A DNA stretch of 64,000 bases from Gordonia humi (GCF_014197435.1 NZ_JACIFP010000001.1:2356001-2420000); one strand, 5' to 3'; counted from the first letter of the stretch, positions 8,171-17,968 are shown. Made by a program: numbers and translations. The notes: generated by a model not told the origin, from the sequence alone.

Positions 8171-9751
8171 GTGACGAACCCATCCTCAGAGCATCCCCGC
8201 CCTGTCCTCGTCGTCGACTTCGGAGCCCAGTACGCCCAGCTCATCGCTCGGCGCGTGCGTGAGGCTCGGATCTACTCGGAGGTCGTCGCGCACGACGCGC
8301 CGCTCGAGGAGATCACCGCGAAGAACCCGGCGGCCATCATCCTCTCCGGGGGGCCGGCGTCGGTGTACGCCGACGGTGCGCCGACCGTCGACGAGAATCT
8401 GTTCGACCTCGGGGTTCCCGTGTTCGGCATCTGCTACGGCTTCCAGAAGATGGCGTCCGCACTCGGCGGTGTCGTCGCCAACACCGGCGGCAGCGAGTTC
8501 GGCCGAACGACATTGACGGTGTCGGGCGACGGCGCACTGCACCGCGGGCTCCCAGAGACCCAGCCGGTGTGGATGAGCCACAACGACGCCGTGCAGACCC
8601 CGCCCGACGGATTCGCCGTGACCGCGTCGACGCCGGGCGCTCCGGTCGCCGCGTTCGAGTGCGTCGAGCGCCGCATGGCCGGCGTCCAGTATCACCCCGA
8701 GGTGATGCACAGCCCGCACGGCCAGGAAGTGCTCACCCGCTTCCTCTACGAGGTCGCAGGCCTCGAACCGACGTGGACCGCGGCCAACATCGCCGAGGCG
8801 CTCATCGCCGACGTGCGTGAGCAGGTCGGCGACGGCCTGGCGATCTGCGGTCTGTCCGGTGGCGTCGACTCCGCCGTCGCCGGTGCGCTCGTGCAGCGCG
8901 CCATCGGCGACCGCCTGACCTGTGTGTTCGTCGACCACGGACTTCTCCGAGCCGGTGAGCGCGAGCAGGTGCAGAACGACTTCGTCGCAGCCACCGGCGC
9001 CCGTCTGGTGACGGTCGACGCCGAGGAGACCTTCCTCGGCCACCTCGACGGCGTCTCCGATCCGGAGACCAAGCGCAAGATCATCGGCCGCGAGTTCATT
9101 CGCTCCTTCGAGGGCGCCGTCTCCGACGTCCTCGGCGACCAGGCGGCCGACGGTAAGAAGGTCGACTTCCTCGTCCAGGGCACCCTGTACCCGGACGTCG
9201 TCGAATCCGGCGGCGGCAGCGGCACCGCGAACATCAAGAGCCACCACAACGTCGGTGGTCTCCCGGAAGACCTCGAGTTCAAGCTCGTCGAACCGCTCCG
9301 CCTCCTGTTCAAGGACGAGGTGCGTGCCGTCGGACGCGAGCTCGGACTGCCCGAAGAGATGGTCGCCCGCCAGCCGTTCCCCGGCCCGGGTCTGGCCATC
9401 CGCATCGTGGGCGCAGTCACCAAGGACCGCCTCGACCTGCTGCGCAAGGCGGATCTGATCGCCCGGGAGGAACTCACCGCGGCCGGGCTCGACGGCCAGA
9501 TCTGGCAGTGCCCCGTCGTACTGCTCGCCGATGTCCGCAGCGTCGGTGTGCAGGGCGACGGCCGCACCTACGGTCACCCGATCGTGCTCCGTCCGGTCTC
9601 GAGCGAAGACGCCATGACCGCCGACTGGACCCGCATTCCCTACGAGGTGCTCGAGACCATCTCCACGCGCATCACCAACGAGGTTCCCGACGTGAACCGC
9701 GTGGTTCTCGACGTCACCAGCAAGCCGCCGGGGACCATCGAGTGGGAGTGA
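8171..9751 (+). CDS. guaA: GMP synthase (glutamine-hydrolysing)
   Basis: A 526-residue enzyme that aminates XMP to GMP in purine synthesis. The N-terminal class I glutaminase has its nucleophile in [10 protein letters not shown] and the His-Glu pair in QYHPEV. The ATP-pyrophosphatase P-loop is [10 protein letters not shown] (about residue 230), and the C-terminal dimerisation domain ends KPPGTIEWE, the canonical terminus. Length and motifs are standard. It is a fixed core gene here with accessory defence genes on both sides. In M. tuberculosis it neighbours imuA'/imuB, so the mcrBC, PspC and kinase genes between guaA and imuA' are insertions relative to that order. Confidence 0.98.
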   Translation: MTNPSSEHPRPVLVVDFGAQYAQLIARRVREARIYSEVVAHDAPLEEITAKNPAAIILSGGPASVYADGAPTVDENLFDLGVPVFGICYGFQKMASALGGVVANTGGSEFGRTTLTVSGDGALHRGLPETQPVWMSHNDAVQTPPDGFAVTASTPGAPVAAFECVERRMAGVQYHPEVMHSPHGQEVLTRFLYEVAGLEPTWTAANIAEALIADVREQVGDGLAICGLSGGVDSAVAGALVQRAIGDRLTCVFVDHGLLRAGEREQVQNDFVAATGARLVTVDAEETFLGHLDGVSDPETKRKIIGREFIRSFEGAVSDVLGDQAADGKKVDFLVQGTLYPDVVESGGGSGTANIKSHHNVGGLPEDLEFKLVEPLRLLFKDEVRAVGRELGLPEEMVARQPFPGPGLAIRIVGAVTKDRLDLLRKADLIAREELTAAGLDGQIWQCPVVLLADVRSVGVQGDGRTYGHPIVLRPVSSEDAMTADWTRIPYEVLETISTRITNEVPDVNRVVLDVTSKPPGTIEWE

Positions 9752-9772
9752 TCCTCCCATAACTTCGAAGCG

Positions 9773-9809
9773 TCAGGCCCTCGCACTCGTAGAGAGCGCG
9801 AGGGCCTGA
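9773..9809. terminator. Bidirectional hairpin terminator between guaA and mcrC
   Basis: A perfect 12-bp inverted repeat, TCAGGCCCTCGC and GCGAGGGCCTGA, with an 11-nt loop, placed between convergent genes. There is no long U tract, as is common for actinobacterial terminators. Confidence 0.7.
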
Positions 9810-9822
9810 TGTGGTTCCGGGG

Positions 9823-10899
9823 TCAATGCCACCCGGCGATCGCGGTCGTCAGCGATTCTCGAATCGCGCTCGGTGGCTGTGACAGATCGATCTGCCGTAC
9901 GCGAACAGGGATACCGGTCAATTCGATGTCGAGGTCCCTTCCGGTGGATCCGTCGACAAGAGCCCCGATCAGCAGCGCCGACGTCGTCACCGTCGCATCC
10001 CCGGCGAAGACCGACGCATAAGAGTGGATCTGACGGACATACCCGGGCTTGATCATGGTCTTGCCGTGCCACTGATCGAACATCGGGGCGAACTTGCACT
10101 CGACGACGGTCTGATGGTGCGGTCCGCGGATCACCGCGTCGGTCTTCAGCCGCGGTAAGAACGCGAGATGCTCGGGATCGCCCGAGGCCGGCCAGGGCCT
10201 ACTCGGCGCCGAGACCGTCGCGTCGTCGAGCCGGACCCGATAGAAGCCGCGCACCGCGGCCTCGAACAGCCAGCGGAACGCGGGCTCGTCGTCGACGACG
10301 GCGGGAAGACCGACATCGCCGGGAGTGTGCTCGGGCGCACACATGTCCCGAACGAGCCGGCTGGTCCGCAGCAGCGCGCGGTCGACCGAGTCGAAGTGAC
10401 CGTACTGCTCCTTCGACAGGTCGGCCGCCGTCGGATCGACCGGGGCGACTCCGCTGCGTTCGAGCGTCCGCGCGGTCGTCAGACACCGACGGCGGACACG
10501 CTCGGAGGAGGCGCGGTGCGCGGCGCGGCGCAGTGTGATCAGCATGTACCGGTACCGCGGCAGATCGAGGGTCTGCTCGGTGTAGCGACATCGGATGCGG
10601 CCGGACTCGGTCAGTCGTCGTCGGGCGGTGCCCAGATGATCGATGCGGCCGCGGACCCGCGACAGCGCCTCCGTGCGTGGGCGGTAGCCGACGGACATCA
10701 TCGACCGGATCCGCGCGTCGACGTCGCGGGCGAACGTCTCGGCGACCGCGTCGAGGAGGTCGTTGTCCCGCTCACCGCGCAGCAACGACTCCTTCTGCGC
10801 TCGATCAGTGAGCCTGTCGAGATGGTCCGACGCGTACAGGAGGAGGAACCAGACGCTGCGGACGTCGATCCTCGTCGTACCCGCCCCGGCTCGGTACAT
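9823..10899 (-). CDS. mcrC: McrC-family restriction endonuclease subunit
   Basis: A 358-residue partner of the McrB GTPase/ATPase. McrC-type proteins carry a C-terminal PD-(D/E)xK nuclease; here Asp253 (in LKTDAVI) and Glu267-x-Lys269 (in TVVECKF) form that site. The N-terminal IDVRSVWFLLLYAS is the typical opening of the family (YAS in LlaJI/McrC-like subunits). The gene starts one base after the mcrB stop, so the two are translated together. Expected role: cutting modified (5-methylcytosine or similar) or otherwise recognised DNA when stimulated by McrB translocation. Confidence is high for family; target specificity is unknown. Confidence 0.9.
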   Translation of the reverse strand: MYRAGAGTTRIDVRSVWFLLLYASDHLDRLTDRAQKESLLRGERDNDLLDAVAETFARDVDARIRSMMSVGYRPRTEALSRVRGRIDHLGTARRRLTESGRIRCRYTEQTLDLPRYRYMLITLRRAAHRASSERVRRRCLTTARTLERSGVAPVDPTAADLSKEQYGHFDSVDRALLRTSRLVRDMCAPEHTPGDVGLPAVVDDEPAFRWLFEAAVRGFYRVRLDDATVSAPSRPWPASGDPEHLAFLPRLKTDAVIRGPHHQTVVECKFAPMFDQWHGKTMIKPGYVRQIHSYASVFAGDATVTTSALLIGALVDGSTGRDLDIELTGIPVRVRQIDLSQPPSAIRESLTTAIAGWH

Positions 10900-10900
10900 C

Positions 10901-12652
10901 TCAGAGGCCCGACATGAGGTCGGCGACGACGTCGTCGACCGTCGCCGGAGCGTCGTGCCAGTATTCGGCGAGCTGAGGTCGGACCGATGATTCGACGACC
11001 GAGGTGAACCAGGTCGCGAGATCGGGGGCCTCGAGCCCGGGCGTGAAGTACGCGTGTCCGATCCGGAACGACGGGCCCAGGCTCGGGTCGTCGGCGATGC
11101 GCTGGTTCATCGCGACGATCCGGGTGCGCAGGCCGTCGATACGGGTAGGTGCGTCACTGCGGAAGCGGCCGGCGAGTTCGGCCGCCCATGCGTCGGTGAA
11201 CTGCGGTTCGAGCTCGAAGAAGGCGAAGCGGCGGCGCAACGCGAAGTCGACGAGGGCGAGCGACCGGTCCGCGGTGTTCATCGTGCCGACGACGTACAGG
11301 TTGTCCGGAAGGAAGAACGCGAGCTCGTCGTCGCGCATGTAGGTCAGCTCGAGGGCGTCGGCCGCCGTGCGCTTGCTCCGCTCCAACAAGGTGAGCATCT
11401 CGCCGAGAGCCTGTGCGGGGTTGCCGCGATTGAACTCTTCGATGACGATGACGTGCGGGATGTCCGGTGCGGTGCGTGCGCGTGCGGCGTGCTGCAGCAG
11501 AGGTCCATCGACCAGGGTGAGTCTGCCGTCGCCGCCGGGACGCCACCCTCGTACGAAGTCCTCGTACGAGGTGCCCGGATGGAACTGAACCGACCGCACC
11601 GCATCGTCGAGTCGGCTCCCGATGAGCGCGTACGCCAGTCGTCGGGCGAGCCAGGTCTTACCGGTGCCGGGAGCGCCCTGCAGCACGATGTTCCGGGTCT
11701 CGCCCCACCGCTGAACGATCTTGCGGAGCTCCTCGGGGGAGTGGAAGGCGCCGTCCGCGATGATCGATTCGACGGTGTAGTCGCCGTCGACGACGGGGCA
11801 GGCGGTGTCTACGTCGCCGTCGACCTCCTCATCGTCGGGCTGCCAATACGACTTGAGCGGCTCGGCATAGTAGTCCGGCGTGTCACCGGGTTCGGACTGC
11901 AGCCAGAATCGGAGTGCGGCGAGATCGACGTCGACGTCGTCGGACGGGGCGCGACCGGTCACGGACGGGAAGAACGATTCGACGATGGCGCGCTTCTGAC
12001 CGACCGACACGATCGACATGAAGTAGTCGGGGTGGCCGAGGTAGGTCAGACATGCCCGCAGCGACGGCTCGGCGGCTCCGGGGGAGCCGTGCACTGTCGC
12101 GCGCCAGAGCAGCGGATCCGCGAACGCGGCGTCGACCTCGTCCGCGGGCAGCGCGCGGAGGTGCCGGGCGAACTCGATGAGAACGGACAACTGCTGGAAT
12201 CTGCGGATCGTGAACGCGACGCCGCCGTTGAAGATCGGGTGATCGAGCGCGTCGTCGACCTCCGCCGGGACCCGATGGTCGACCTCGACATCGCGGAGCA
12301 CGGACTCGATGTTGGCGAGCTTCTTCTGCTTCGACACCTGCATGATCGGCAGCATCTGCAGGAGATAGATCTCGGCGAACAGGATGCGGACGTCGTCGCC
12401 GGTGCCGGCGAGCTGTTTGTCGAGCTTGGCGGGGAACGACGAGCCCGAGACGTCCGGCTGATTGACGAACCGCTCGACCAGCGTCTCGATGTTCGCCTCC
12501 GTCCAGACATCTCGCTCGCACAGCACGGAGCCTCCGGACCGGAGCGCGTCGAGAAACATCGCGGCGGCGACCTTCACCGGGCCCTCATCGGCGCGGTGCT
12601 CACACGGGATCGGCGGTACGTCGATGGCGGTCGGCGATGCATGCTCGGGCAC
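10901..12652 (-). CDS. mcrB: McrB-family AAA+ NTPase of a McrBC restriction system
   Basis: A 583-residue protein. The C-terminal half is the McrB AAA+ motor: Walker A GAPGTGKT (residues 326-333), Walker B VIVIEEFNRG, and the McrB hallmark MNTADRS about 60 residues later. The N-terminal 300 residues carry no DNA-recognition fold I can name (no clear DUF3578, SRA or YTH/EVE motif), so the modification read by this system is open. AAA rings of McrB hydrolyse GTP and drive the McrC nuclease. It is the first gene of the mcrB-mcrC pair and follows a 131-residue unknown gene on the same strand after 86 bp. Confidence 0.92.
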   Translation of the reverse strand: MPEHASPTAIDVPPIPCEHRADEGPVKVAAAMFLDALRSGGSVLCERDVWTEANIETLVERFVNQPDVSGSSFPAKLDKQLAGTGDDVRILFAEIYLLQMLPIMQVSKQKKLANIESVLRDVEVDHRVPAEVDDALDHPIFNGGVAFTIRRFQQLSVLIEFARHLRALPADEVDAAFADPLLWRATVHGSPGAAEPSLRACLTYLGHPDYFMSIVSVGQKRAIVESFFPSVTGRAPSDDVDVDLAALRFWLQSEPGDTPDYYAEPLKSYWQPDDEEVDGDVDTACPVVDGDYTVESIIADGAFHSPEELRKIVQRWGETRNIVLQGAPGTGKTWLARRLAYALIGSRLDDAVRSVQFHPGTSYEDFVRGWRPGGDGRLTLVDGPLLQHAARARTAPDIPHVIVIEEFNRGNPAQALGEMLTLLERSKRTAADALELTYMRDDELAFFLPDNLYVVGTMNTADRSLALVDFALRRRFAFFELEPQFTDAWAAELAGRFRSDAPTRIDGLRTRIVAMNQRIADDPSLGPSFRIGHAYFTPGLEAPDLATWFTSVVESSVRPQLAEYWHDAPATVDDVVADLMSGL

Positions 12653-12738
12653 GGGAGGGTCTCCTCGGGGTCGGGATCGCGATTGATGCGTCGATGGCGA
12701 TGGTAGTGACGAGCCACGACAAATCGTCGCGGCGGAGG

Positions 12739-13137
12739 TCAGACCCGCCCGTCACGCTCGGAGACGATCCGGTCGTAGTCGCGTTTGCCGCTGATCCTCA
12801 GCAGCGGAATGTCGTCGATCTGGTCGAACGTCAAGACTGCCTCGGGGCGGGAGAGGCGTTCGACGTCGTCCTTCGACGGTTCCGGGACCACGATGGCGGC
12901 GTCGACGAAGTCCCAACCGGTGATCGAATCGTGGGTCCACCGACGTTCGTTCTCATCGAGCTGGCGATCGTGGGAGAGAAACCAGTTGGCGATCAGACGA
13001 CGCTGCCCGGGCAGAAGAGTCCACACCTTTTGACGATCGATCCTGGCGTGCGCCGTCGGACGCATCACGCCGAGCCACTCGAGGTCGCCGTCGCTGTTGA
13101 AGAACTGCCAGAAGCGGTACTTGTCGACATTCACCAT
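12739..13137 (-). CDS. Hypothetical protein upstream of mcrB
   Basis: A 132-residue protein beginning MVNVDKYRFWQFFNSDGDLE, rich in Trp, Arg and Asp, without signal peptide or membrane segment. I do not recognise the family. It is on the same strand as mcrBC with an 86-bp gap, so it could be an accessory part of the restriction locus, but it may equally be an independent gene. The codon pattern looks like its neighbours and it has a clear ATG. Confidence 0.6.
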   Translation of the reverse strand: MVNVDKYRFWQFFNSDGDLEWLGVMRPTAHARIDRQKVWTLLPGQRRLIANWFLSHDRQLDENERRWTHDSITGWDFVDAAIVVPEPSKDDVERLSRPEAVLTFDQIDDIPLLRISGKRDYDRIVSERDGRV

Positions 13138-13174
13138 GGTGGAACGGTAGCGGGCGGTACCGACGAAATCGGCG

Positions 13175-13384
13175 CTACCGCCGGTGGATCCCGCTGGCGA
13201 CGAGGCCGACGCCGATCACGACGCCGATCACGAGGATGGTCCAGGGGACGGCGCTGGTGGAGCTGATGTCGGGGCCGTCGGCCAGGCCCCATCCTGCGAC
13301 GAGGAGGGCGAGGACGCCGAGGACGGCGAGGAACGGACTGCGTCGTCCTTCGGCGGTGGTCTCGGTGGACTGGTCGTCGGTCAT
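13175..13384 (-). CDS. Small two-segment membrane protein downstream of PspC
   Basis: A 69-residue protein with an acidic N-terminus (MTDDQSTETTAEG) and two hydrophobic stretches (about residues 17-35 and 46-64) ending in IHRR. Its start overlaps the stop of the PspC-domain gene in an ATGA junction, so it is co-translated with it. No specific function is recognised; it belongs with the envelope-stress PspC module. Confidence 0.7.
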   Translation of the reverse strand: MTDDQSTETTAEGRRSPFLAVLGVLALLVAGWGLADGPDISSTSAVPWTILVIGVVIGVGLVASGIHRR

Positions 13385-14619
13385 TTGGTCATCTCCACAC
13401 CGCCGACGGTGACATGGGCGTCAATGGTCAGGGTCGGGGTCTTCGCATCGGGATTGATCAGGCCGTCAGTGCAGGTCACGTCGCCGACGGTCACCTCGCA
13501 GTCGGTGCGGACGCGGATGTCGTCGGGCAGGTAGACGGTCATGTCGCCGACGCCCTGGCGCAGACGGATCGTGCGGTCGCGATCGAGCGGACCGAGATCG
13601 CGGAGGTCGAGGGTGGTCGAGCCGAGGGTCAGCTCGTACGAGTCGCGCAGGTCCGTCGCCGCGCGCGGATGCCAGGTCCGGTCGCCGACTCCGCCGTTCG
13701 GGAACGGGCCGCTCATACCGGCGAAGCCCGTCGTCGCGACGACGACGACCGCGGCCACGAGGGTGACCGGAACCAGACCCGAACCGCCGCGCTTGCGGGT
13801 CAGCGCGCCCATCACCAGGCCGAGTCCGAGGACGGCCAGCACCAGCGAGGCGATCCTGCCGGGAGTGAACCAGTCGACGCCGGCCAGATTCGCGGCGGCG
13901 CCCGCGGCGCCGGTCATGACGGCCAGTCCGAGGAAGATCGGCGTCACCGGTGATCGCGGCACCCGCGGCGCCGGCGGCTCGGCGGGAACGGTCGGCTCGG
14001 GAAGATCCCACGCGAACTTGGCCGCGCCCAACGGATCCCAACTCGGCGGCTGATCGATCGGAGCGGTCGGCAGACCGTCGGCCGGAGTGCCGGCGGGCAG
14101 AGTCGGCTTGGTCAGATCGACGCCGCCCGGCGCCTCGACCATCCCGGCCATCACCGGAGCAGGCGCCTGGACGAGCTGATCCGCGGAGGTGCCGGCCGGG
14201 GCCTGCGGAGTTCGCTGGTACAGCAGCCACCAGCCCACGCCCATCAACAGGAACCCGAGGAAGCCGCTGCTGCCCCAACGGAACTGCGAGCCGATCACCG
14301 AGAACACGATCACCGCGAGGATCGCCAGCGGGACCACCTTCGAGAGCGGATGGTCGTTCCGGTTCCAGTTGTGGCGGCGTCGTCTGTGCTCGCGGCGAGG
14401 CTCGGTCTCGTCATCGGCGGGAAACGCGATCAGCGCCGCGATGTACAGCAAGACGCCGCTGCCGCCGAACACGGTCGCGACGACGAAGGCGACCTTCACC
14501 AGCGTCGGATCGACGCGGTAGCGGTCGCCGATCCCCGCGCACACGCCGCCGATCGTGTTCCCTTCACGGCGGCGGACAGGCCGGGTGGTCCACATGTCCT
14601 GGATGGTCGAAGCGTTCAT
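13381..14619 (-). CDS. PspC-domain membrane protein
   Basis: A 412-residue envelope-stress protein. Residues 14-70 are a PspC domain (GNTIGGVCAGIGDRYRVDPT followed by a hydrophobic helix). Further membrane helices follow at about 95-140, and again at about 225-315 after a Pro/Ala-rich cytoplasmic stretch. The C-terminal 100 residues form a beta-rich adhesin-like domain of the kind seen in LiaF/cell-wall-active-antibiotic response proteins (repeated DLRDLG, VGDMTVYLP, VTVGDVTC). It is divergent from a kinase that itself carries a PspC domain, which suggests that the two sense the same membrane signal. An intergenic space of about 100 bp is shared. Confidence 0.85.
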   Translation of the reverse strand: MNASTIQDMWTTRPVRRREGNTIGGVCAGIGDRYRVDPTLVKVAFVVATVFGGSGVLLYIAALIAFPADDETEPRREHRRRRHNWNRNDHPLSKVVPLAILAVIVFSVIGSQFRWGSSGFLGFLLMGVGWWLLYQRTPQAPAGTSADQLVQAPAPVMAGMVEAPGGVDLTKPTLPAGTPADGLPTAPIDQPPSWDPLGAAKFAWDLPEPTVPAEPPAPRVPRSPVTPIFLGLAVMTGAAGAAANLAGVDWFTPGRIASLVLAVLGLGLVMGALTRKRGGSGLVPVTLVAAVVVVATTGFAGMSGPFPNGGVGDRTWHPRAATDLRDSYELTLGSTTLDLRDLGPLDRDRTIRLRQGVGDMTVYLPDDIRVRTDCEVTVGDVTCTDGLINPDAKTPTLTIDAHVTVGGVEMTK

Positions 14620-14718
14620 GTCATCAATAGTGTCGCCCGAACGCCGTCGGCGGATCGGGCTAAACCCTGAGATGCTCCCTGATGTGCGGACCGCCCCGTT
14701 CGTGCCACTATCGAATCA

Positions 14719-15966
14719 ATGACTTCACAGATTCGACCCCGGCCCGAGCCGCGGCTGCGACGACGCAGCGGCGGCAAGGTGATCGCGGGTGTGTGCGGCG
14801 GCGTCGCCGATCACCTCGACGTGTCCGTGTTCCGCGTACGCGTCGTGTTCGTCGTCCTGGCCGCACTCGCGGGAGCAGGAGTCCTCGCGTACGCGTTGCT
14901 CTGGTTCTTCTGCCCGGCGGGCGACGACACGGCCCCCGCCGAACCGCGAGAACGACGACAGGCGTACGGCCTCGTCGTGATCGGCGTGATGGCGCTGATC
15001 GGCAACCTGATCGTCGCGTCGAGCGCTCCCGCGCAGTCGTTCCTGGCGGTCCTGTTCGTCCTCGGCGGCGCCGCCCTGGTGTGGCGCGAAGCCGACGTCA
15101 CCGGACTGTCGACGGGACGCTCGCGGCTGCTCACCTGGTCGCGGCTGATCCTCGGTGCGTTGTTCGTCATCGGCGGTCTCGTCGTGATGGTCGCCGCGCC
15201 CGACACTCCGCTGGCCGGTATGAACCCGATCCTGCTGGCAGTCCTGGTGACCATCGTCGGCGGCGTCTTGCTGACCGTTCCCGTGTGGATGCGGATGCTG
15301 CGGGCCCTCAACGAGGAGCGCGCCGCGCGCATCCGCACCGACGAACGCGAGGAGATCGCCTCCCACCTGCACGACTCGGTGCTCCAGACGCTCGCGCTGA
15401 TCCAGAAGCAGGCGTCCAACCCGGACACCGTCGCACGACTGGCGCGCAGCCAGGAACGTGAACTGCGCCAGTGGCTCTTCGGCGACCAGGCACGGCCCAA
15501 CGAGTCGCTCGCCGCCGCGATCAGTGCCGTCGCCGTCGAAGTGGAGGAGACCTACGGTCCCGAGATCGAGACGGTCACCGTGGGCGACGTGACCGCCGAC
15601 GAACTGCGCGACCCCGCGCGAGCCCGGGCGTGGGGCGCACTCGTCGCCGCTACACGCGAGGCCCTCGTCAACGCGGCCAAGCACTCCGGCGCCTCCACGA
15701 TCGACGTGTACTGCGAGGTGGTCGACGACGAGGTGGAGGTGTTCGTCCGCGACCGCGGTGTCGGATTCGACGTCGACGCCGTCGACCCGGACCGCCAGGG
15801 CGTGGCCCGATCGATCCGAGGCAGGATGGAACGCGCGGGCGGTCGGGCACGGGTCACGTCGACGCCGGGTCGCGGCACCAACGTCGCACTGACTCTGCCG
15901 CGTACCGCCGAACTGACCGAACGACCCGCCGACCCTCGCCCCGAGAACGACCAGGAGATCGCATGA
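14719..15966 (+). CDS. PspC-domain sensor histidine kinase (MacS-like)
   Basis: A 415-residue sensor. It opens with a PspC domain (GGKVIAGVCGGVADHLDVS, about residues 14-70), then several membrane helices to about residue 195, then a HisKA_3 dimerisation helix with the phosphorylated histidine in HLHDSVLQTLALIQ. A HATPase domain follows with the N-box REALVNAAKHSG and the G-box DRGVGFD. This layout is that of actinobacterial PspC kinases which respond to cell-envelope stress. The stop overlaps the start of the response regulator by four bases, so the pair is an operon. Confidence 0.93.
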   Translation: MTSQIRPRPEPRLRRRSGGKVIAGVCGGVADHLDVSVFRVRVVFVVLAALAGAGVLAYALLWFFCPAGDDTAPAEPRERRQAYGLVVIGVMALIGNLIVASSAPAQSFLAVLFVLGGAALVWREADVTGLSTGRSRLLTWSRLILGALFVIGGLVVMVAAPDTPLAGMNPILLAVLVTIVGGVLLTVPVWMRMLRALNEERAARIRTDEREEIASHLHDSVLQTLALIQKQASNPDTVARLARSQERELRQWLFGDQARPNESLAAAISAVAVEVEETYGPEIETVTVGDVTADELRDPARARAWGALVAATREALVNAAKHSGASTIDVYCEVVDDEVEVFVRDRGVGFDVDAVDPDRQGVARSIRGRMERAGGRARVTSTPGRGTNVALTLPRTAELTERPADPRPENDQEIA

Positions 15967-16622
15967 GTGAGTACCGACTGTTCCTCGTCGACGATCACGG
16001 AGTGTTCCGCTCCGGAGTCCGCGCCGAACTCGCAGGCGAGGACGGATTGGAAGTGGTCGGCGACGCCGGAACCGTCCCCGAGGCGATCGCGCAGATCACC
16101 GCGACGCGTCCCGACGTGGTGCTGCTCGACGTCCACATGCCCGGCGGCGGAGGCGTCGCCGTGCTCCGCGGCGTGACCGACGCCCTCGGATCGGAGGCCC
16201 CGGTGTTCCTGGCGCTGTCGGTCTCGGATGCCGCGACCGACGTCATCGCGACCATCCGCGCGGGCGCCCGCGGCTACGTCACCAAGACCATCGACGGCAA
16301 AGAGCTGGCCGACGCGGTACGACGGGTCGCCGAGGGCGACGCCGTGTTCAGCCCGCGACTGGCCGGTTTCGTCCTCGACTCCTTCACCGGGAAGTCGGCC
16401 GTGCCCGAGCCGCACCTGGATCCGGAACTCGACTCGCTGACCAAACGCGAACTCGAAGTGCTCCGGCTGCTGGCGCGCGGATACACCTACCGCGAGATCG
16501 CCGAGGAACTGTTCATCTCGGTCAAGACCGTCGAGACGCACGCGTCCAACGTGCTGCGCAAGACACAGCAGTCGAACCGGAACGCGCTGACGCGGTGGGC
16601 GGTCAACCGGCAGTTGGGGTAG
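15963..16622 (+). CDS. LuxR/NarL-family response regulator
   Basis: A 219-residue regulator starting MSEYRLFLVDDHG. The receiver domain has the acidic pair DDH, the phospho-acceptor Asp in VVLLDVHMPGG and the conserved Lys in YVTKTIDG. The C-terminal LuxR helix-turn-helix (LTKRELEVLRLLARGYTYRE, then KTVETHASNVLRK) binds DNA. It partners with the PspC kinase just upstream and is likely to control the divergent PspC gene. Confidence 0.95.
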   Translation: MSEYRLFLVDDHGVFRSGVRAELAGEDGLEVVGDAGTVPEAIAQITATRPDVVLLDVHMPGGGGVAVLRGVTDALGSEAPVFLALSVSDAATDVIATIRAGARGYVTKTIDGKELADAVRRVAEGDAVFSPRLAGFVLDSFTGKSAVPEPHLDPELDSLTKRELEVLRLLARGYTYREIAEELFISVKTVETHASNVLRKTQQSNRNALTRWAVNRQLG

Positions 16623-16651
16623 GGGCGCTGCGGCTCGACCGGCGAGGCTCG

Positions 16652-17890
16652 CTACACCGTCAGCACGATGATGACGGCGACGATCACCGTCAGCAAGACC
16701 AACAGGGCGAAGATCGCGGCGGCCAGGCCGAGATTGCTGCTCTGCTGGGGCTGCTGTGGATAGTAGGGCTGCTGGTAGGGGCCGGACTGGGGTTGTCCGG
16801 GGTATCCCATCTGCGACGGGTTCGACGGGTACGGCACCGGCTCGGGTGTCATGCGCGGAGCGTAGTTGCCGCTGGTGGTCGGGGCCACCTGGGTCGGCGC
16901 GTGCGGCGGCGGAGTCGGGGTGGTCGGCGGTCGTACGGGTCCCGGCGTCGCGGCAGGCGGCACGAGGGTCTCGCGCGCCGACTTGGCTCGCTGCGGTTTG
17001 GTCGTGACGAGGCCGGTCAGCACCTTCTCGGTGGTGCCGAGTGTTCCCGCCGCGAACTGCACCAGTAGATCACGAGCCTCCGACATCGTCGGCCGAGCCG
17101 CCGGTGAGGGCTGCAGGAGTCGCAGCAGCACCGGTTCCAGCGCGCCGGCGCGGACCGGCGGATCGATGTTCGCGTTCGCGGCGCGGTGCAGCGTCGCGAT
17201 GTAGTTGTCGTTGTCGCCGTACGGAGGTCGGCCCTCGACCATCGTGTACAGTGTGGCACCCAGCGAGTACACGTCGGCTGCTTCGCCCGGTTCGTCGCCG
17301 CGGGCCACCTCGGGCGCGAAATAGGCTGGTGTGCCGGTCACGATGCCGGTCTGAGTCAGCGAGACGTCGTCCTTGGCGCGTGAGATCCCGAAGTCGGTGA
17401 TCTTCACCAGGCCCAGACTGCGTCCGCTGTTCGCGATCAGGATGTTGGCCGGTTTGATGTCGCGGTGGATGATGCCCGACGCGTGCGCCTCGGCGATGGC
17501 GTCGGCCACCTGCGCGGCGATCTGCGCGGCCTCGACCGGTGGGATCGTCTCGTTGTCGCGGAGGACGTCGGCCACGCTGTGCGACGGAAGGTACTCCATC
17601 ACCAGCCACGGATTCTCGCCGTCGAGGGCGACGTCGTGCATCGCGATGGCGTTGCGGTGGGACATGCGCGCCGCCAGCCTGCCCTCGCGCATCGCGCGTT
17701 GGCGGTTGGTGAGGGCTTCGTGGTCGGTCATCCCGTCGGTCGAGAGGACCTGCTTGACGGCGACGTCACGGTCGAGCAGCGTGTCGCGGGCAAGCCACAC
17801 CGCGCCCATGCCGCCGCGCCCGATCTGTCTGACCAGTCGATAGCGGCCGGCGACGAGGTACGAGGGTGCAGGCGCGGCCGGTCCGGTCAT
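16652..17890 (-). CDS. Membrane-anchored Ser/Thr protein kinase (PknB-like)
   Basis: A 412-residue Hanks-type kinase. It shows the glycine loop GRGGMGAVW (about residue 24), AVK lysine, catalytic HRDIKPAN, DFG, and the GTPAYFAPEV activation-segment end. Residues 300-385 are a Pro/Gln-rich linker and a single hydrophobic helix (about 388-410) ends the protein, leaving essentially no extracellular domain and no PASTA repeats. It phosphorylates proteins on Ser/Thr in growth or envelope signalling; its targets are unknown. It sits tail-to-tail with the response regulator and is expressed separately. Confidence 0.93.
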   Translation of the reverse strand: MTGPAAPAPSYLVAGRYRLVRQIGRGGMGAVWLARDTLLDRDVAVKQVLSTDGMTDHEALTNRQRAMREGRLAARMSHRNAIAMHDVALDGENPWLVMEYLPSHSVADVLRDNETIPPVEAAQIAAQVADAIAEAHASGIIHRDIKPANILIANSGRSLGLVKITDFGISRAKDDVSLTQTGIVTGTPAYFAPEVARGDEPGEAADVYSLGATLYTMVEGRPPYGDNDNYIATLHRAANANIDPPVRAGALEPVLLRLLQPSPAARPTMSEARDLLVQFAAGTLGTTEKVLTGLVTTKPQRAKSARETLVPPAATPGPVRPPTTPTPPPHAPTQVAPTTSGNYAPRMTPEPVPYPSNPSQMGYPGQPQSGPYQQPYYPQQPQQSSNLGLAAAIFALLVLLTVIVAVIIVLTV

Positions 17891-17968
17891 GGGCTGAGTC
17901 TAAGCGATCGCCGTTCGTCGTCGTCCGGACCCTTGACGCGGAGATAGAACATGTGTTCGGATGTTGGC

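Noticed and set aside
8186..9760. A 524-residue frame on the minus strand opposite guaA
   Set aside because: Antisense shadow of guaA without protein features.
9740..9772. An attachment site at the guaA 3' end
   Set aside because: I looked for a second copy of the guaA terminal bases on either side of the defence genes and saw none; the window may not contain the other end.
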